From: Mariniflexile sp044335535
Lineage (GTDB): Bacteria; Bacteroidota; Bacteroidia; Flavobacteriales; Flavobacteriaceae
Assembly (NCBI RefSeq): GCF_044335535.1
Contig: NZ_JBIQVZ010000006.1
Coordinates: forward strand, 124,001-188,000
Reading direction: 5' to 3'
DNA: 64,000 nt
Shown piece by piece: positions 9,896 through 19,156 of the stretch. Made by a program: the position numbers and the translations under genes. The notes below the pieces were generated by a model that ran no database searches, was not told the DNA's origin, and was given only the letters and a program-made list of their open reading frames with translations. Position 1 is the first letter of the stretch, and every line of letters begins with the position of its first letter.

Positions 9896-11464
9896 ATGAA
9901 AAAAATCGCACTATTTAGTCTTCCTGTTTTAATGTTTTTTTTGCTTTCTGCAAAGGGTATAGACTATAGGGTTGAAAAAAAACAAAAGGATTACCTAGTA
10001 ACTAAATACGGTGCAATTCCTGATGGTCAAACCTTGAATACTAATGCTATTCAAAACGCCATTGATGCGGCTTATAAAAATAAAGGCGGACAGGTCGTTT
10101 TTCCTAAGGGACGATTTTTGTCGGGGAGTATTAAAATGAAAACCAATGTTAGTTTGTACTTTGAAGAAGGTGCTGTTTTATTGGGCAGTACCAATCCAAA
10201 AGATTATGATACGATGGCTTTTGAAGGAAGACCGGTTTCACCCAAAAGTGATGATAATTCGCAAATGGCTCTAATTTTAGCACACAAAGCCAATAATATA
10301 AAACTAAGCGGAAAAGGAACTATTGATGGTCAAGGGCTTAAGTTAGCATTGACAATAGATAGTTTACATCATGCAGGTATTGCCATAGATCCAAACTATA
10401 ATTACAGGAGGCATAGACCCAATGAAACCATGCGCCCAAAATTGTTTCGTTTTTCACAATGTCATAATGTTACGGTACAAGATTTAAAAGTAGGTGAAGC
10501 TTCTTGTTGGGGTTTGTCTTTTGAGTTGTGTTCCAATCTTATAATTGATGGACTGACCATAACAAATCGTTCCTATTGGAATAACGATGGTATTGATATC
10601 ACCGATTGTAAAAATGTAAAGGTCACCAATTGTAATATTAATTCTGCCGATGATGGTATCTGTTTAAAATCGTATTACCCAGAACATTTTAATGATTCTA
10701 TTTATATAGCTAATTGTATTATTCGGTCTAGCGCAAGCGCTATAAAGTTTGGATCAGCATCTTACGGAGGTTTTAAAAATATTACTATTGAAGATATTAG
10801 GGTTTTTGATACGTTTCGTTCTGCTATAGCCATACAATCTGTTGATGGAGGAATTATTGAAAATGTTTCTATAAGTAATATAGAGGCTTTAAATACTGGT
10901 AATGCTTTTTTTATCCGTTTGGGTCATCGCGATGGTGGAACTCCTGGAATTGTAAAGAATATTTCTATTAAAAACATGAAAGTTCAGGTGCCTTTTGGAC
11001 GTCCAGATATAAATTATGACTTAAGAGGTCCTGAGGTCGATTTTTTTCATAACCCATTTCCTGCTTCAATAGTTGGAATTGAAGAGTTTGCTGTTGAAAA
11101 TGTTGTCTTAGAAAATATTGAAATAAGTTATCCTGGTAGAGCATCAAAAGGCATGGCATATGTGCCTATAAATAGGTTAGAACAAGTTCCTGAGAAAATA
11201 AAAGATTACCCCGAGTTTTCTATGTTTGGTGAACTTCCAGCGTATGGATTGTATGTAAGACATGCAAAGGGTATCTCTATGAAAAATATTAAATTCACAC
11301 TTGATTATTCAGATTTTAGACCTGCTTTTGTTTTTGATGATGTTCGAGATTTAATGATGGAGCAAGTTGATTTGTCTTTAGAAAAGAAAGAAGAAGTAAT
11401 TTTAAAAGAAGTAACACGTGCTAATTTAAATGTCAAACAAAGTATTGTAAAAACAGTAAATTAA
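9896..11464 (+). CDS. GH28-like right-handed beta-helix glycosidase, secreted
   Basis: 522 residues with a signal peptide and the pectate-lyase/polygalacturonase beta-helix: DYLVTKYGAIPDGQTLNTNAIQ near residue 31, then repeated helical turns. The GH28 acidic motifs are present as WNNDGIDI (about 225) and SADDGICLKS (about 251). The histidine of the family's GHG motif and the RIK motif are not seen in their expected places, where SSASAIKFGSASYG and SAIAIQS occur instead. It is therefore a divergent GH28-type enzyme, perhaps exo-acting or with a different sugar target. It lies 25 bp after the preceding gene and 21 bp before the fucosidase, so it is in the operon. Confidence 0.85.
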   Translation: MKKIALFSLPVLMFFLLSAKGIDYRVEKKQKDYLVTKYGAIPDGQTLNTNAIQNAIDAAYKNKGGQVVFPKGRFLSGSIKMKTNVSLYFEEGAVLLGSTNPKDYDTMAFEGRPVSPKSDDNSQMALILAHKANNIKLSGKGTIDGQGLKLALTIDSLHHAGIAIDPNYNYRRHRPNETMRPKLFRFSQCHNVTVQDLKVGEASCWGLSFELCSNLIIDGLTITNRSYWNNDGIDITDCKNVKVTNCNINSADDGICLKSYYPEHFNDSIYIANCIIRSSASAIKFGSASYGGFKNITIEDIRVFDTFRSAIAIQSVDGGIIENVSISNIEALNTGNAFFIRLGHRDGGTPGIVKNISIKNMKVQVPFGRPDINYDLRGPEVDFFHNPFPASIVGIEEFAVENVVLENIEISYPGRASKGMAYVPINRLEQVPEKIKDYPEFSMFGELPAYGLYVRHAKGISMKNIKFTLDYSDFRPAFVFDDVRDLMMEQVDLSLEKKEEVILKEVTRANLNVKQSIVKTVN

Positions 11465-11485
11465 TTTTCAAATAAAAGATTAAAA

Positions 11486-13102
11486 ATGAGTAAATTAAGT
11501 AGTTTAATATTATTTTTTTTAAGTATATACGCATATTCTCAGGAGGTAAAAGAAGAAATGCAAAATGGTAAATTTGAACCTAATTGGGAGTCATTAAAAC
11601 AATATGAAACACCAGAGTGGTTTCGCGATGCGAAATTCGGTATTTGGGCACATTGGGGGCCACAATGTGAACCAGAACAGGGTGATTGGTATGGTCGCAA
11701 TATGTATATAGAAGGTGAAAAACAATATGAATCTCATTTAAAACAATATGGACATCCATCAGAATTTGGTTTTAAAGATGTTATTCATGAGTGGAAAGCA
11801 GAAAAATGGGATCCGGAAAAATTAGTAGCGTTATACAAGCGTGCAGGCGCCAAATATTTTTTTGCCATGGGTAACCATCATGACAATTTGGATTTATGGG
11901 ATAGCAAATATCAAGAATGGAATTCGGTTGATATAGGACCTCGTAAAAATATTTTGGAAGGATGGGCTAAGGCTTCAAAAAATAATGGATTGCCATTTGG
12001 TGTGAGTATTCATTCTGCCCATGCGTGGACTTGGTATGAAACGTCTCAAAAATCAGATAAAGAGGGTAAATATGCAGGGATACCTTATGATGGTAAATTG
12101 ACAAAGGAAGATGGTAAAGATACATGGTGGGAAGGTTTAGATCCTCAAAAATTGTATGCACAAAACCACTCATTAAGTGCTGGAAGTGAAGGGGAAGTTG
12201 TTACAGGAGATCAGTGGGGCTGGGAAAATGGTGCTTCTATTCCATCAGAAGAATATTGTCTTAATTTCTACAATCGTACGGTTGATATGATAAATAAATT
12301 TTCACCGGATTTAATTTATTTTGATGATACGGTACTTCCATTATGGCCTATAAGCAATGTTGGATTAGAGGTTGCTGCACATTATTATAATACTAATATG
12401 GAATTAAATAATGGAAAACTTGAAGGTGTAATTTTTGGTAAGATTTTAAATGAACATCAAAAGGAATCCTTGGTTTGGGATGTAGAGCGTGGCGCTCCAG
12501 ATGCAATTCAGGAAAAGGCATGGCAGTCTTGTACATGTATTGGTAATTGGCATTATAAAAGAGATATCTATAATAACAACAGTTATAAATCGGCTAAAAC
12601 TGTTATGCAAATATTAGTTGATATTGTGAGCAAAAACGGGAACCTTCTTTTAAATGTTCCTGTAAGAGGTGATGGCACCATAGATGAAAAAGAATTAAAA
12701 ATTGTAGAAGATATTACAGCATGGATGGATATTAATAGTGAATGTATTTACGAAACGCGTCCATGGCATATATATGGAGAGGGACCAAAAGTAGACAAAG
12801 CAAACCCGCTTAAGGCACAGGGTTTTAATGAAGGAAAAGGAGATGCTTACACATCTCAAGATATTCGTTTTACAAAAAAGGGAGATGTACTATATGCTGT
12901 AATTATGGAATGGCCAGAAAATAACCAGGATGTATTGATTAAATCTTTATCAACAAAGAGTCCTTATTATAATAAAAAATATAAAAAGGTAGATATGTTG
13001 GGAGGCAAAGTTGGGTCGTATAAATTCAACAAGAAAGGATTAAGTGTTAGTCTAGAAGAGAAAAACAATAAAGTCACACCTATTGTGCTTAAGATTTATT
13101 AA
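11486..13102 (+). CDS. GH29-type alpha-L-fucosidase, secreted
   Basis: 538 residues with a short signal peptide (cleavage near YAYS/QE). The (beta/alpha)8 barrel begins PEWFRDAKFGIWAHWGP, the GH29 hallmark, and includes YFFAMGNHHDNLDLWDS near residue 126. The likely nucleophile is Asp280 in LIYFDDT. The VSKNGNLLLNVPVRGDGTID segment, typical of the family, precedes a C-terminal beta-sandwich. GH29 enzymes release alpha-linked L-fucose with retention; some members act on related deoxy sugars. Its place in the operon implies that the target glycan carries fucose or a similar branch. Confidence 0.9.
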   Translation: MSKLSSLILFFLSIYAYSQEVKEEMQNGKFEPNWESLKQYETPEWFRDAKFGIWAHWGPQCEPEQGDWYGRNMYIEGEKQYESHLKQYGHPSEFGFKDVIHEWKAEKWDPEKLVALYKRAGAKYFFAMGNHHDNLDLWDSKYQEWNSVDIGPRKNILEGWAKASKNNGLPFGVSIHSAHAWTWYETSQKSDKEGKYAGIPYDGKLTKEDGKDTWWEGLDPQKLYAQNHSLSAGSEGEVVTGDQWGWENGASIPSEEYCLNFYNRTVDMINKFSPDLIYFDDTVLPLWPISNVGLEVAAHYYNTNMELNNGKLEGVIFGKILNEHQKESLVWDVERGAPDAIQEKAWQSCTCIGNWHYKRDIYNNNSYKSAKTVMQILVDIVSKNGNLLLNVPVRGDGTIDEKELKIVEDITAWMDINSECIYETRPWHIYGEGPKVDKANPLKAQGFNEGKGDAYTSQDIRFTKKGDVLYAVIMEWPENNQDVLIKSLSTKSPYYNKKYKKVDMLGGKVGSYKFNKKGLSVSLEEKNNKVTPIVLKIY

Positions 13103-13208
13103 CTCTAATTTTAGTAAAAACCATTAATATATTTAAAAAGGTTGGTTCATCATTTTTAGACAATGACATGAAAGATCAAAAAATTGAAATTATTAATTAA
13201 AAACTCAA

Positions 13209-14285
13209 ATGAACTGTACTATTCGAAAACAGTATTTTTTTCTATTTATCATAGCTACATGTATTTATAGTTGTGGTAATAGTAATGTGTGTTTAAATGA
13301 TGTACAGGTTATAGGAAGTCATAATTCTTATAAAGTTGCTATTGAAAAACCTTTATTTAATTATATGTTTCAATTAGATTCTTCCAAAGCAAAATCATTA
13401 CAATACACACATTTATCATTAGAGAAACAATTAGATTTAGGTTTACGGAATTTAGAATTAGATGTTTTTTACGATCCCAATGGTGGTTATTATTCGAATC
13501 CTAAAGGATTGGAAATAGTGAAATCTTTGGGAGAGGAACCGCAAGTTTTTGATAAAGAGCAGAAACTTAATACGCCAGGTTTAAAAATATTTCATATTCA
13601 AGATATTGATTTTAGAAGTCACTATTTGTTGTTTAAAGATGCTTTAGTCGCTCTAAAAAAATGGTCCGATACTAATCCAAATCATACTCCAATTTTCATT
13701 TTAATAAATACAAAGGATCAAGTGATAGAAAATTTGCGAGAGCCATTACCATTTTCGGCATTAGCTTTAAGTAGTATTGATACCGAGATTAAAAGTGTAC
13801 TTCCACAAAGTCAATTAATTACCCCCGATTTGGTTAGAGGCAATTTTAAAACATTAGAAGAAGCAATTCTTAAAAATGGTTGGCCTGAATTGACTAGTGT
13901 TAAAGGGCGTTTTCTTTTTGTCTTAGATGAAAAAGAAGATAAAATCAATAGGTATTTAGAAGGTCATCCTTCGTTAAAAGATAGGGTTTTATTTGCAAAT
14001 AGTAAAGAAGGACGCCCAGAAGCAGCCTTTAGAATTATAAACGATCCTATTAAGGATTTTGATTATATAAAAGAATTAGTTGCCAAAGGATATATTGTTC
14101 GTACAAGAGCTGATTCTGGTACTAAAGAAGCGAGAACTAATAATTATATCCCTTTTGAAAAAGCTAAAGAGTCTGGTGCACAAATAATTTCAACGGACTA
14201 TTATGTGCCATCAACCTTATTTCAATCCAATTTTATAGTATCCTTCGATAACGATACTTTTGAAAGAATAAAAAAACAACCATGA
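13209..14285 (+). CDS. Calcium-dependent phosphatidylinositol-specific phospholipase C-like lipoprotein
   Basis: 358 residues with a lipobox (CIYSC, Cys about 22). The TIM-barrel PI-PLC-like core starts at VQVIGSHNSYK, where His38 matches the first catalytic histidine. LRNLELDVFYD supplies acidic metal ligands, and KIFHIQDIDF contains His129, the second catalytic histidine. The distribution matches the calcium-dependent PI-PLC-like family of bacteria. Members cleave the bond between inositol phosphate and diacylglycerol, ceramide or related groups. It overlaps the following GH115 gene by 4 bp (ATGA), implying translational coupling. The neighbouring inositol oxygenase supports an inositol-containing substrate. 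A general phosphodiesterase on another head group remains possible. Confidence 0.86.
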   Translation: MNCTIRKQYFFLFIIATCIYSCGNSNVCLNDVQVIGSHNSYKVAIEKPLFNYMFQLDSSKAKSLQYTHLSLEKQLDLGLRNLELDVFYDPNGGYYSNPKGLEIVKSLGEEPQVFDKEQKLNTPGLKIFHIQDIDFRSHYLLFKDALVALKKWSDTNPNHTPIFILINTKDQVIENLREPLPFSALALSSIDTEIKSVLPQSQLITPDLVRGNFKTLEEAILKNGWPELTSVKGRFLFVLDEKEDKINRYLEGHPSLKDRVLFANSKEGRPEAAFRIINDPIKDFDYIKELVAKGYIVRTRADSGTKEARTNNYIPFEKAKESGAQIISTDYYVPSTLFQSNFIVSFDNDTFERIKKQP

Positions 14286-17245
14286 AGATATTTAAAGTTT
14301 TTATCACCTTACTTTTTTTTCAAATAGCTTTTCTTAATGCTCAAAATACACTTGATTTTTCAATTGTAAAAGCAACGGAGTCTTGTAGTATTGTCATCGA
14401 TAAAAAAGATGCAAAAGTGGTTGAAATTGCTGCAAACATATTGGCAAACGATATAAAAAATACCACAGGAAAAACTATTAAAGTTTTGAATGAATTAGAT
14501 GATAATATTATTCTAGCTGGGACTATTGGTAACAATAAGCTTATAGAAAAACTTATTAAGTCGAACAAAATAGATGTCTCAACCATAAAGAATACATGGG
14601 AGCGTTTTAGTATTCAAGTGGTTAAGAATCCCTTTAAAGGTGTGAGTCAAGCTCTAGTAATTGTAGGGTCAGATAGAAGAGGAACAGCATATGGGATACT
14701 CGAAATCTCTAGAATGATTGGTGTTTCCCCTTGGGAATGGTGGGCAGATGTGACTCCTTCAAAGCAAGAAGATATTACACTTTCAATAGAGAATAGAGTG
14801 TCACATGAGCCATCTGTAAAATATCGTGGTATATTTATAAATGATGAAGATTGGGGGTTACAACGATGGGCAGCTTTAAATTTCGAACCTGAAATTGGAG
14901 ATATAGGCCCAAAAACCTATTCCAAAATATTTGAACTCTTATTGCGTTTACGAGCAAATACCATTTGGCCCGCCATGCATAGAAGTACAAAACCCTTTTA
15001 TTCGTATCCTGAAAATAAAAAAGTAGCAGATGATTATGCCATTATTATTGGCACATCGCATGCAGAACCCATGTTGAGTAATATTAACACAGAATGGAAT
15101 CATGAAACGATGGGGGAGTATCGCTATGATACCAATTCGGAGGTCATAAAAAACCTGTTTGCCAAACGCGTAAAAGAAGCTGCTCCATATGAAAATATGT
15201 ATACCACAGGAATGCGTGGAGAGCATGATTCCCCTATGATCGTTGGTGAAGATGATACCGATCAACAGGTCAAATTATTGGAAAATATTATTACCGACCA
15301 AAGGGCGATTTTAAAGAAAGAACTAAAAAAAGATCCGAAAGCGATACCACAAGCTTTTATTCCTTATAAAGAAGTTTTGAAATATTATCAAAATGGATTG
15401 CATTTACCAGAAGATATTACACTTGTTTGGACTGATGATAACTATGGTTATATCCGACAATTAAGCAATCCTGAAGAACAAAAGCGTAAAGGAGGCGCAG
15501 GCGTGTATTATCACACATCCTATTGGGGGCGTCCTCATGATTACTTATGGCTAAATTCTACGAATCCCGTTTTAATGTGGGAAGAAATGTCTAAAGCCTA
15601 TGAATTTCAATCCCGTGATTTATGGATTCTCAATTGTGGCGACATCAAACCTCACGAATACAATATAGAATTGTTTTTAGATATGGCTTGGAATATGGAC
15701 ACTTTTGATAAAAGTAGTTCTATAAGAACACATCTGAAATCTTGGGCAGCTAGAGAATTTGGAAATAAAAATGCTACTGAAATTACCAATTTAATGTTTG
15801 AAAATAATCGACTGGCTTATATGCGTCGTCCGGAGTTTATGGCTTGGAGTCAGGTGGAACCAGTTACGAAAGCTGGCGAAACAGAATTGACGCAGTATCA
15901 TTATGGTGATGAGGTAACGAGTAGAATTAACGCCTATGAACATGTAGTTGAAACCACAGAGCGCCTATATAATTCTATCTCAGAAAATCGTAAAGATGCT
16001 TTTTATCAGTTAGTGTATTATCCAGTAATTGGTGCTTCAAAATTAAATCAGAAATGGCTCTATTATTATAAAAATAAGTTTTCAGCACAACAGAGAAAGG
16101 CAAGTGCTCATTTTTATGGAGAGCAATCAGCAAATGCTTATAATCGTATTTTAAAAGAAACTAATTATTATAACAAAACGCTAGCACAAGGAAAATGGAA
16201 TCATATCATGACGATGCAACCTAGATTTTTGCCAGTGTTTTCCAAACCTGTTTATTCCATTGTAGATTCTAATGAAAAACCAACTTTAGGTCTTGCTTTA
16301 GAAGGTTATGAAATGGAAGTCAATCATGATATAGTAAATAGTTTTGCAGATGTTTTACCTGTTTTTAATAGTTATACAGACAATCATTATTTTATTGATG
16401 TCTTTTTAAAAGGAAAAGGCAATGTAGAGTGGAAAGCAATTCCGAAAAATGATTGGATTAAAATTTCAGAAACAAAAGGTGTTTTAACAAATGAATCGGG
16501 GAAACAACAAAAACGTTTATGGGTAAGTATTGATTGGGATAAAGTACCTAAAGGAGAAAACCAAAAAGAAGCGCCTTTAGGTCATGATTTTCAATTGATT
16601 CCTCCAAGTTATAAAGTAAATAGTGCTATAGATTTTGTTAGTGGAGATCATACTGTAACTATAGGAGTATCTGTCTATAATCCTAAATTTGAAGTGTTGG
16701 AAGATTATTCAGGTTTTGTTGAAGATAAAGGCTTTGTGTCCATAAATGCTGAAAACTTTTCAAGAAAAGTAAATGGGTTAGAAGCTTCTTGGGAATTATT
16801 AGAAGGTTTAGGGTATACAGGAAAAGTGATTACAGCCTTACCTAGAAGCGTAAATTCTGAAACAGATTTAAAATTGATTCAGCAAAATAGTCCATTACTG
16901 GAATACGATTTTTATGCCTTTAATTTTGGCGAGGTTGATGTAAGAATGCAAGCCGTTCCTACACACGCCAACTATGAAGGTAGAGGTGTGCGTTGTGCTG
17001 TTGCAATCGATGATGCCGAACCTGTAATAGTTAATTTTCAAACGTCAGGGCGTAGTGATGAATGGAAACAAAATGTGCTTAAAAATGCTAGTGTAAAGAG
17101 TGTTAAACAAATTGTAAATAAAGCAGGAAAACATACATTAAAAATTTGGATGGTCGATTCTGGGGTTATGTTAGATCAAATTTTAATTGATTTGGGTGGC
17201 TGGAAAAAATCATATGCTTTTCCGAAAGAAACAGTAAAGAAATAA
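14282..17245 (+). CDS. GH115-family alpha-glucuronidase, secreted
   Basis: 987 residues, the usual length for GH115. The signal peptide ends near FLNA/QN. Family landmarks are an N-terminal GH20b-like domain with LVIVGSDRRGTAYGILEIS, then GVSPWEWWADVTP, VKYRGIFINDEDWGLQRWA, LRANTIWPAMH, GTSHAEPML, TGMRGEHDSPM, VWTDDNYGYIRQL and HTSYWGRPHDYLWL. A long C-terminal beta-sandwich region follows. GH115 enzymes remove alpha-linked glucuronic acid from xylan, arabinogalactan and similar glycans. Its start codon overlaps the stop of the PI-PLC-like gene, and a phosphoesterase follows 16 bp later. This context allows a GlcA-alpha-inositol linkage as target, as in plant inositol phosphoceramides. That specificity is inferred, not shown. 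Confidence 0.93.
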   Translation: MKIFKVFITLLFFQIAFLNAQNTLDFSIVKATESCSIVIDKKDAKVVEIAANILANDIKNTTGKTIKVLNELDDNIILAGTIGNNKLIEKLIKSNKIDVSTIKNTWERFSIQVVKNPFKGVSQALVIVGSDRRGTAYGILEISRMIGVSPWEWWADVTPSKQEDITLSIENRVSHEPSVKYRGIFINDEDWGLQRWAALNFEPEIGDIGPKTYSKIFELLLRLRANTIWPAMHRSTKPFYSYPENKKVADDYAIIIGTSHAEPMLSNINTEWNHETMGEYRYDTNSEVIKNLFAKRVKEAAPYENMYTTGMRGEHDSPMIVGEDDTDQQVKLLENIITDQRAILKKELKKDPKAIPQAFIPYKEVLKYYQNGLHLPEDITLVWTDDNYGYIRQLSNPEEQKRKGGAGVYYHTSYWGRPHDYLWLNSTNPVLMWEEMSKAYEFQSRDLWILNCGDIKPHEYNIELFLDMAWNMDTFDKSSSIRTHLKSWAAREFGNKNATEITNLMFENNRLAYMRRPEFMAWSQVEPVTKAGETELTQYHYGDEVTSRINAYEHVVETTERLYNSISENRKDAFYQLVYYPVIGASKLNQKWLYYYKNKFSAQQRKASAHFYGEQSANAYNRILKETNYYNKTLAQGKWNHIMTMQPRFLPVFSKPVYSIVDSNEKPTLGLALEGYEMEVNHDIVNSFADVLPVFNSYTDNHYFIDVFLKGKGNVEWKAIPKNDWIKISETKGVLTNESGKQQKRLWVSIDWDKVPKGENQKEAPLGHDFQLIPPSYKVNSAIDFVSGDHTVTIGVSVYNPKFEVLEDYSGFVEDKGFVSINAENFSRKVNGLEASWELLEGLGYTGKVITALPRSVNSETDLKLIQQNSPLLEYDFYAFNFGEVDVRMQAVPTHANYEGRGVRCAVAIDDAEPVIVNFQTSGRSDEWKQNVLKNASVKSVKQIVNKAGKHTLKIWMVDSGVMLDQILIDLGGWKKSYAFPKETVKK

Positions 17246-17261
17246 ATCAATTATTGATGGC

Positions 17262-19097
17262 ATGAAATTTCAAAAAAATCTTGTATTTATAATACTCTTG
17301 CTAATACTGGTTTCTTGTAAAACAAATCAGGAAGCTGTATATAGTAATGCGCGCATTGCTTTCATAGCCGATGCCCATTTACAAGATATTTTTGGGGAAT
17401 TTCAAGATAACGATTATAAGGGGATTAAAAACCCTGTAACGGGAGAGTATGCAAATATCAGAACCATGCATTCACAATTGCAATCTACCAGAATTTTTAA
17501 TGAAAACTACTTTGCTTTTTTAGAGGCATTGAATGATATTTCGAGAAGAGGAATAAAAACGGTAGTCCTTCCTGGTGATTTTAGTGATGATGGACAACCT
17601 ATTCATGTTAGAGGATTAAGACGAATACTTAACGAATATTCCAATAAGTATGGAATGTCTTTTTTTGTTACAACAGGAAATCATGATGCGGTAAGACCTT
17701 TTTCCCAAGATGCAACCAAAACTGATTTTTTAGGGAAAGACGGGAAAGAACAAATTATTAGCAGTGCTAAAACTAATTCACCTATTTTAGAAAATCAATT
17801 AGAACCCATTGTGACATCTGATATTAAAAACTGGGGTTACGAAGAGATGATGACTGAAATGGCCGATTTTGGTTTTTATCCAAAAAGCACTTACTTATAT
17901 TGGGAAACTCCTTTTTCCAAATATAATTATGAAGACTATAATTATGAAAAAGCTTTAAAAGAATCTTTATTAAAAAAAAGAAACTATGCCATTAAAAATA
18001 CCGATTTATCACTGCCAGATGCTAGTTACTTGGTTGAACCTATAAGCGGAGTTTGGCTCTTAGCTATAGATGCCAATGTATATGTTCCTAATACAAATTT
18101 ATCTGGATTGAAAGAGAATCCTAAAGATTTTTCAGGAGCTAGTATAGGCTATAATAACGTGCTTTTGTATAAAAAACATTTAATAGATTGGGTTAAAAAA
18201 GTTTCAGAAAGAGCAAAACAAAAAGGAAAGATTTTGATTGCTTTTAGTCATTACCCGATGGTTGATTTTAACGACGACGCATCTTCAGAATTAAAACGTT
18301 TTTTTGGAGGTAATAAAATGCAATTGCAAAGAGTTCCAAATGAAGATGTAGCCAAAGCATTTGCAGATGCGGGTCTTCAAATTCATTTTGGAGGACACAT
18401 GCATATAAACGATACGGGTATTAGAACAACAGAAAAAGGCAATACGTTGTTTAATATTCAAACACCCTCATTGGCGGCTTATATGCCAGCTTATAAAATA
18501 CTTGCGATCCTTTCTGATTCAGAGTTTGAAGTGGAAACTGTTGTTTTAGATTCGGTTAGAAATTTTAATAGTTTATTTCCTTTTTATGAACAGGAGTATG
18601 CATATTTAAAAAGTATAAAAAATGATAAAATTTGGAATAGAAATATTCTGAATTCTTTAAATTATAAAGATTTTACAGCATGGCATTTAAAAGAATTAGT
18701 AAGACTTCGGTTTTTACCAAAGGATTTTCCAGTCGACTTTTTAGAATCTTTTTTAAAACTTACAGGTAAAGATTTGTTGGAAATAAAGAGTAATAACTCT
18801 GAAACGCACAAATTGTTGTTATCTAATGATTTGACTATTAGTGATTTTGAAACTTGGACGGGTTTTGATATGATATTTGATTTTTATAGGTTGAGAAATT
18901 CTGATGAATTAGCCATTCCAGAAATTGGACTTAGTAGGTTAAAACAATATCAAATGGTATGTAAACAATTAGAAAATGTAGATGATGATAAGTTAGTTTT
19001 ATGGGCGAAAATATTTCAAAAAACCCTAAAAGGACAACCTTCGAATCACTTCAAAATAAATTTAAAAACCAATAATCTAGAACGTTTAGATCCTTAA
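17262..19097 (+). CDS. Calcineurin-like metallophosphoesterase, lipoprotein
   Basis: 611 residues with a lipobox (LILVSC, Cys about 19). The two-metal phosphoesterase motifs are in order: ARIAFIADAHLQD, VVLPGDFSDDG, FVTTGNHDAV, AFSHYPM and IHFGGHMHIND. A C-terminal ~200-residue extension has no motif I recognise. It probably removes phosphate from, or opens a phosphodiester in, the glycan or the released inositol phosphate outside the cytoplasm. It lies 16 bp after the GH115 gene and is the last enzyme gene before the regulator, so it belongs to the same operon. Specificity for inositol phosphate is an inference from the neighbours. Confidence 0.88.
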   Translation: MKFQKNLVFIILLLILVSCKTNQEAVYSNARIAFIADAHLQDIFGEFQDNDYKGIKNPVTGEYANIRTMHSQLQSTRIFNENYFAFLEALNDISRRGIKTVVLPGDFSDDGQPIHVRGLRRILNEYSNKYGMSFFVTTGNHDAVRPFSQDATKTDFLGKDGKEQIISSAKTNSPILENQLEPIVTSDIKNWGYEEMMTEMADFGFYPKSTYLYWETPFSKYNYEDYNYEKALKESLLKKRNYAIKNTDLSLPDASYLVEPISGVWLLAIDANVYVPNTNLSGLKENPKDFSGASIGYNNVLLYKKHLIDWVKKVSERAKQKGKILIAFSHYPMVDFNDDASSELKRFFGGNKMQLQRVPNEDVAKAFADAGLQIHFGGHMHINDTGIRTTEKGNTLFNIQTPSLAAYMPAYKILAILSDSEFEVETVVLDSVRNFNSLFPFYEQEYAYLKSIKNDKIWNRNILNSLNYKDFTAWHLKELVRLRFLPKDFPVDFLESFLKLTGKDLLEIKSNNSETHKLLLSNDLTISDFETWTGFDMIFDFYRLRNSDELAIPEIGLSRLKQYQMVCKQLENVDDDKLVLWAKIFQKTLKGQPSNHFKINLKTNNLERLDP

Positions 19098-19156
19098 ATG
19101 GGATTAAGATTGACATTGTGATTTAAAAAAATTAAATTGCATTTAGAATTTATTTT

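Noticed and set aside
17262..19097. Phytate-degradation role for the phosphoesterase and inositol genes
   Set aside because: The motifs are calcineurin-like, not those of beta-propeller or histidine-acid phytases, and the glycosidases around it would be unexplained. Not excluded, but less likely.
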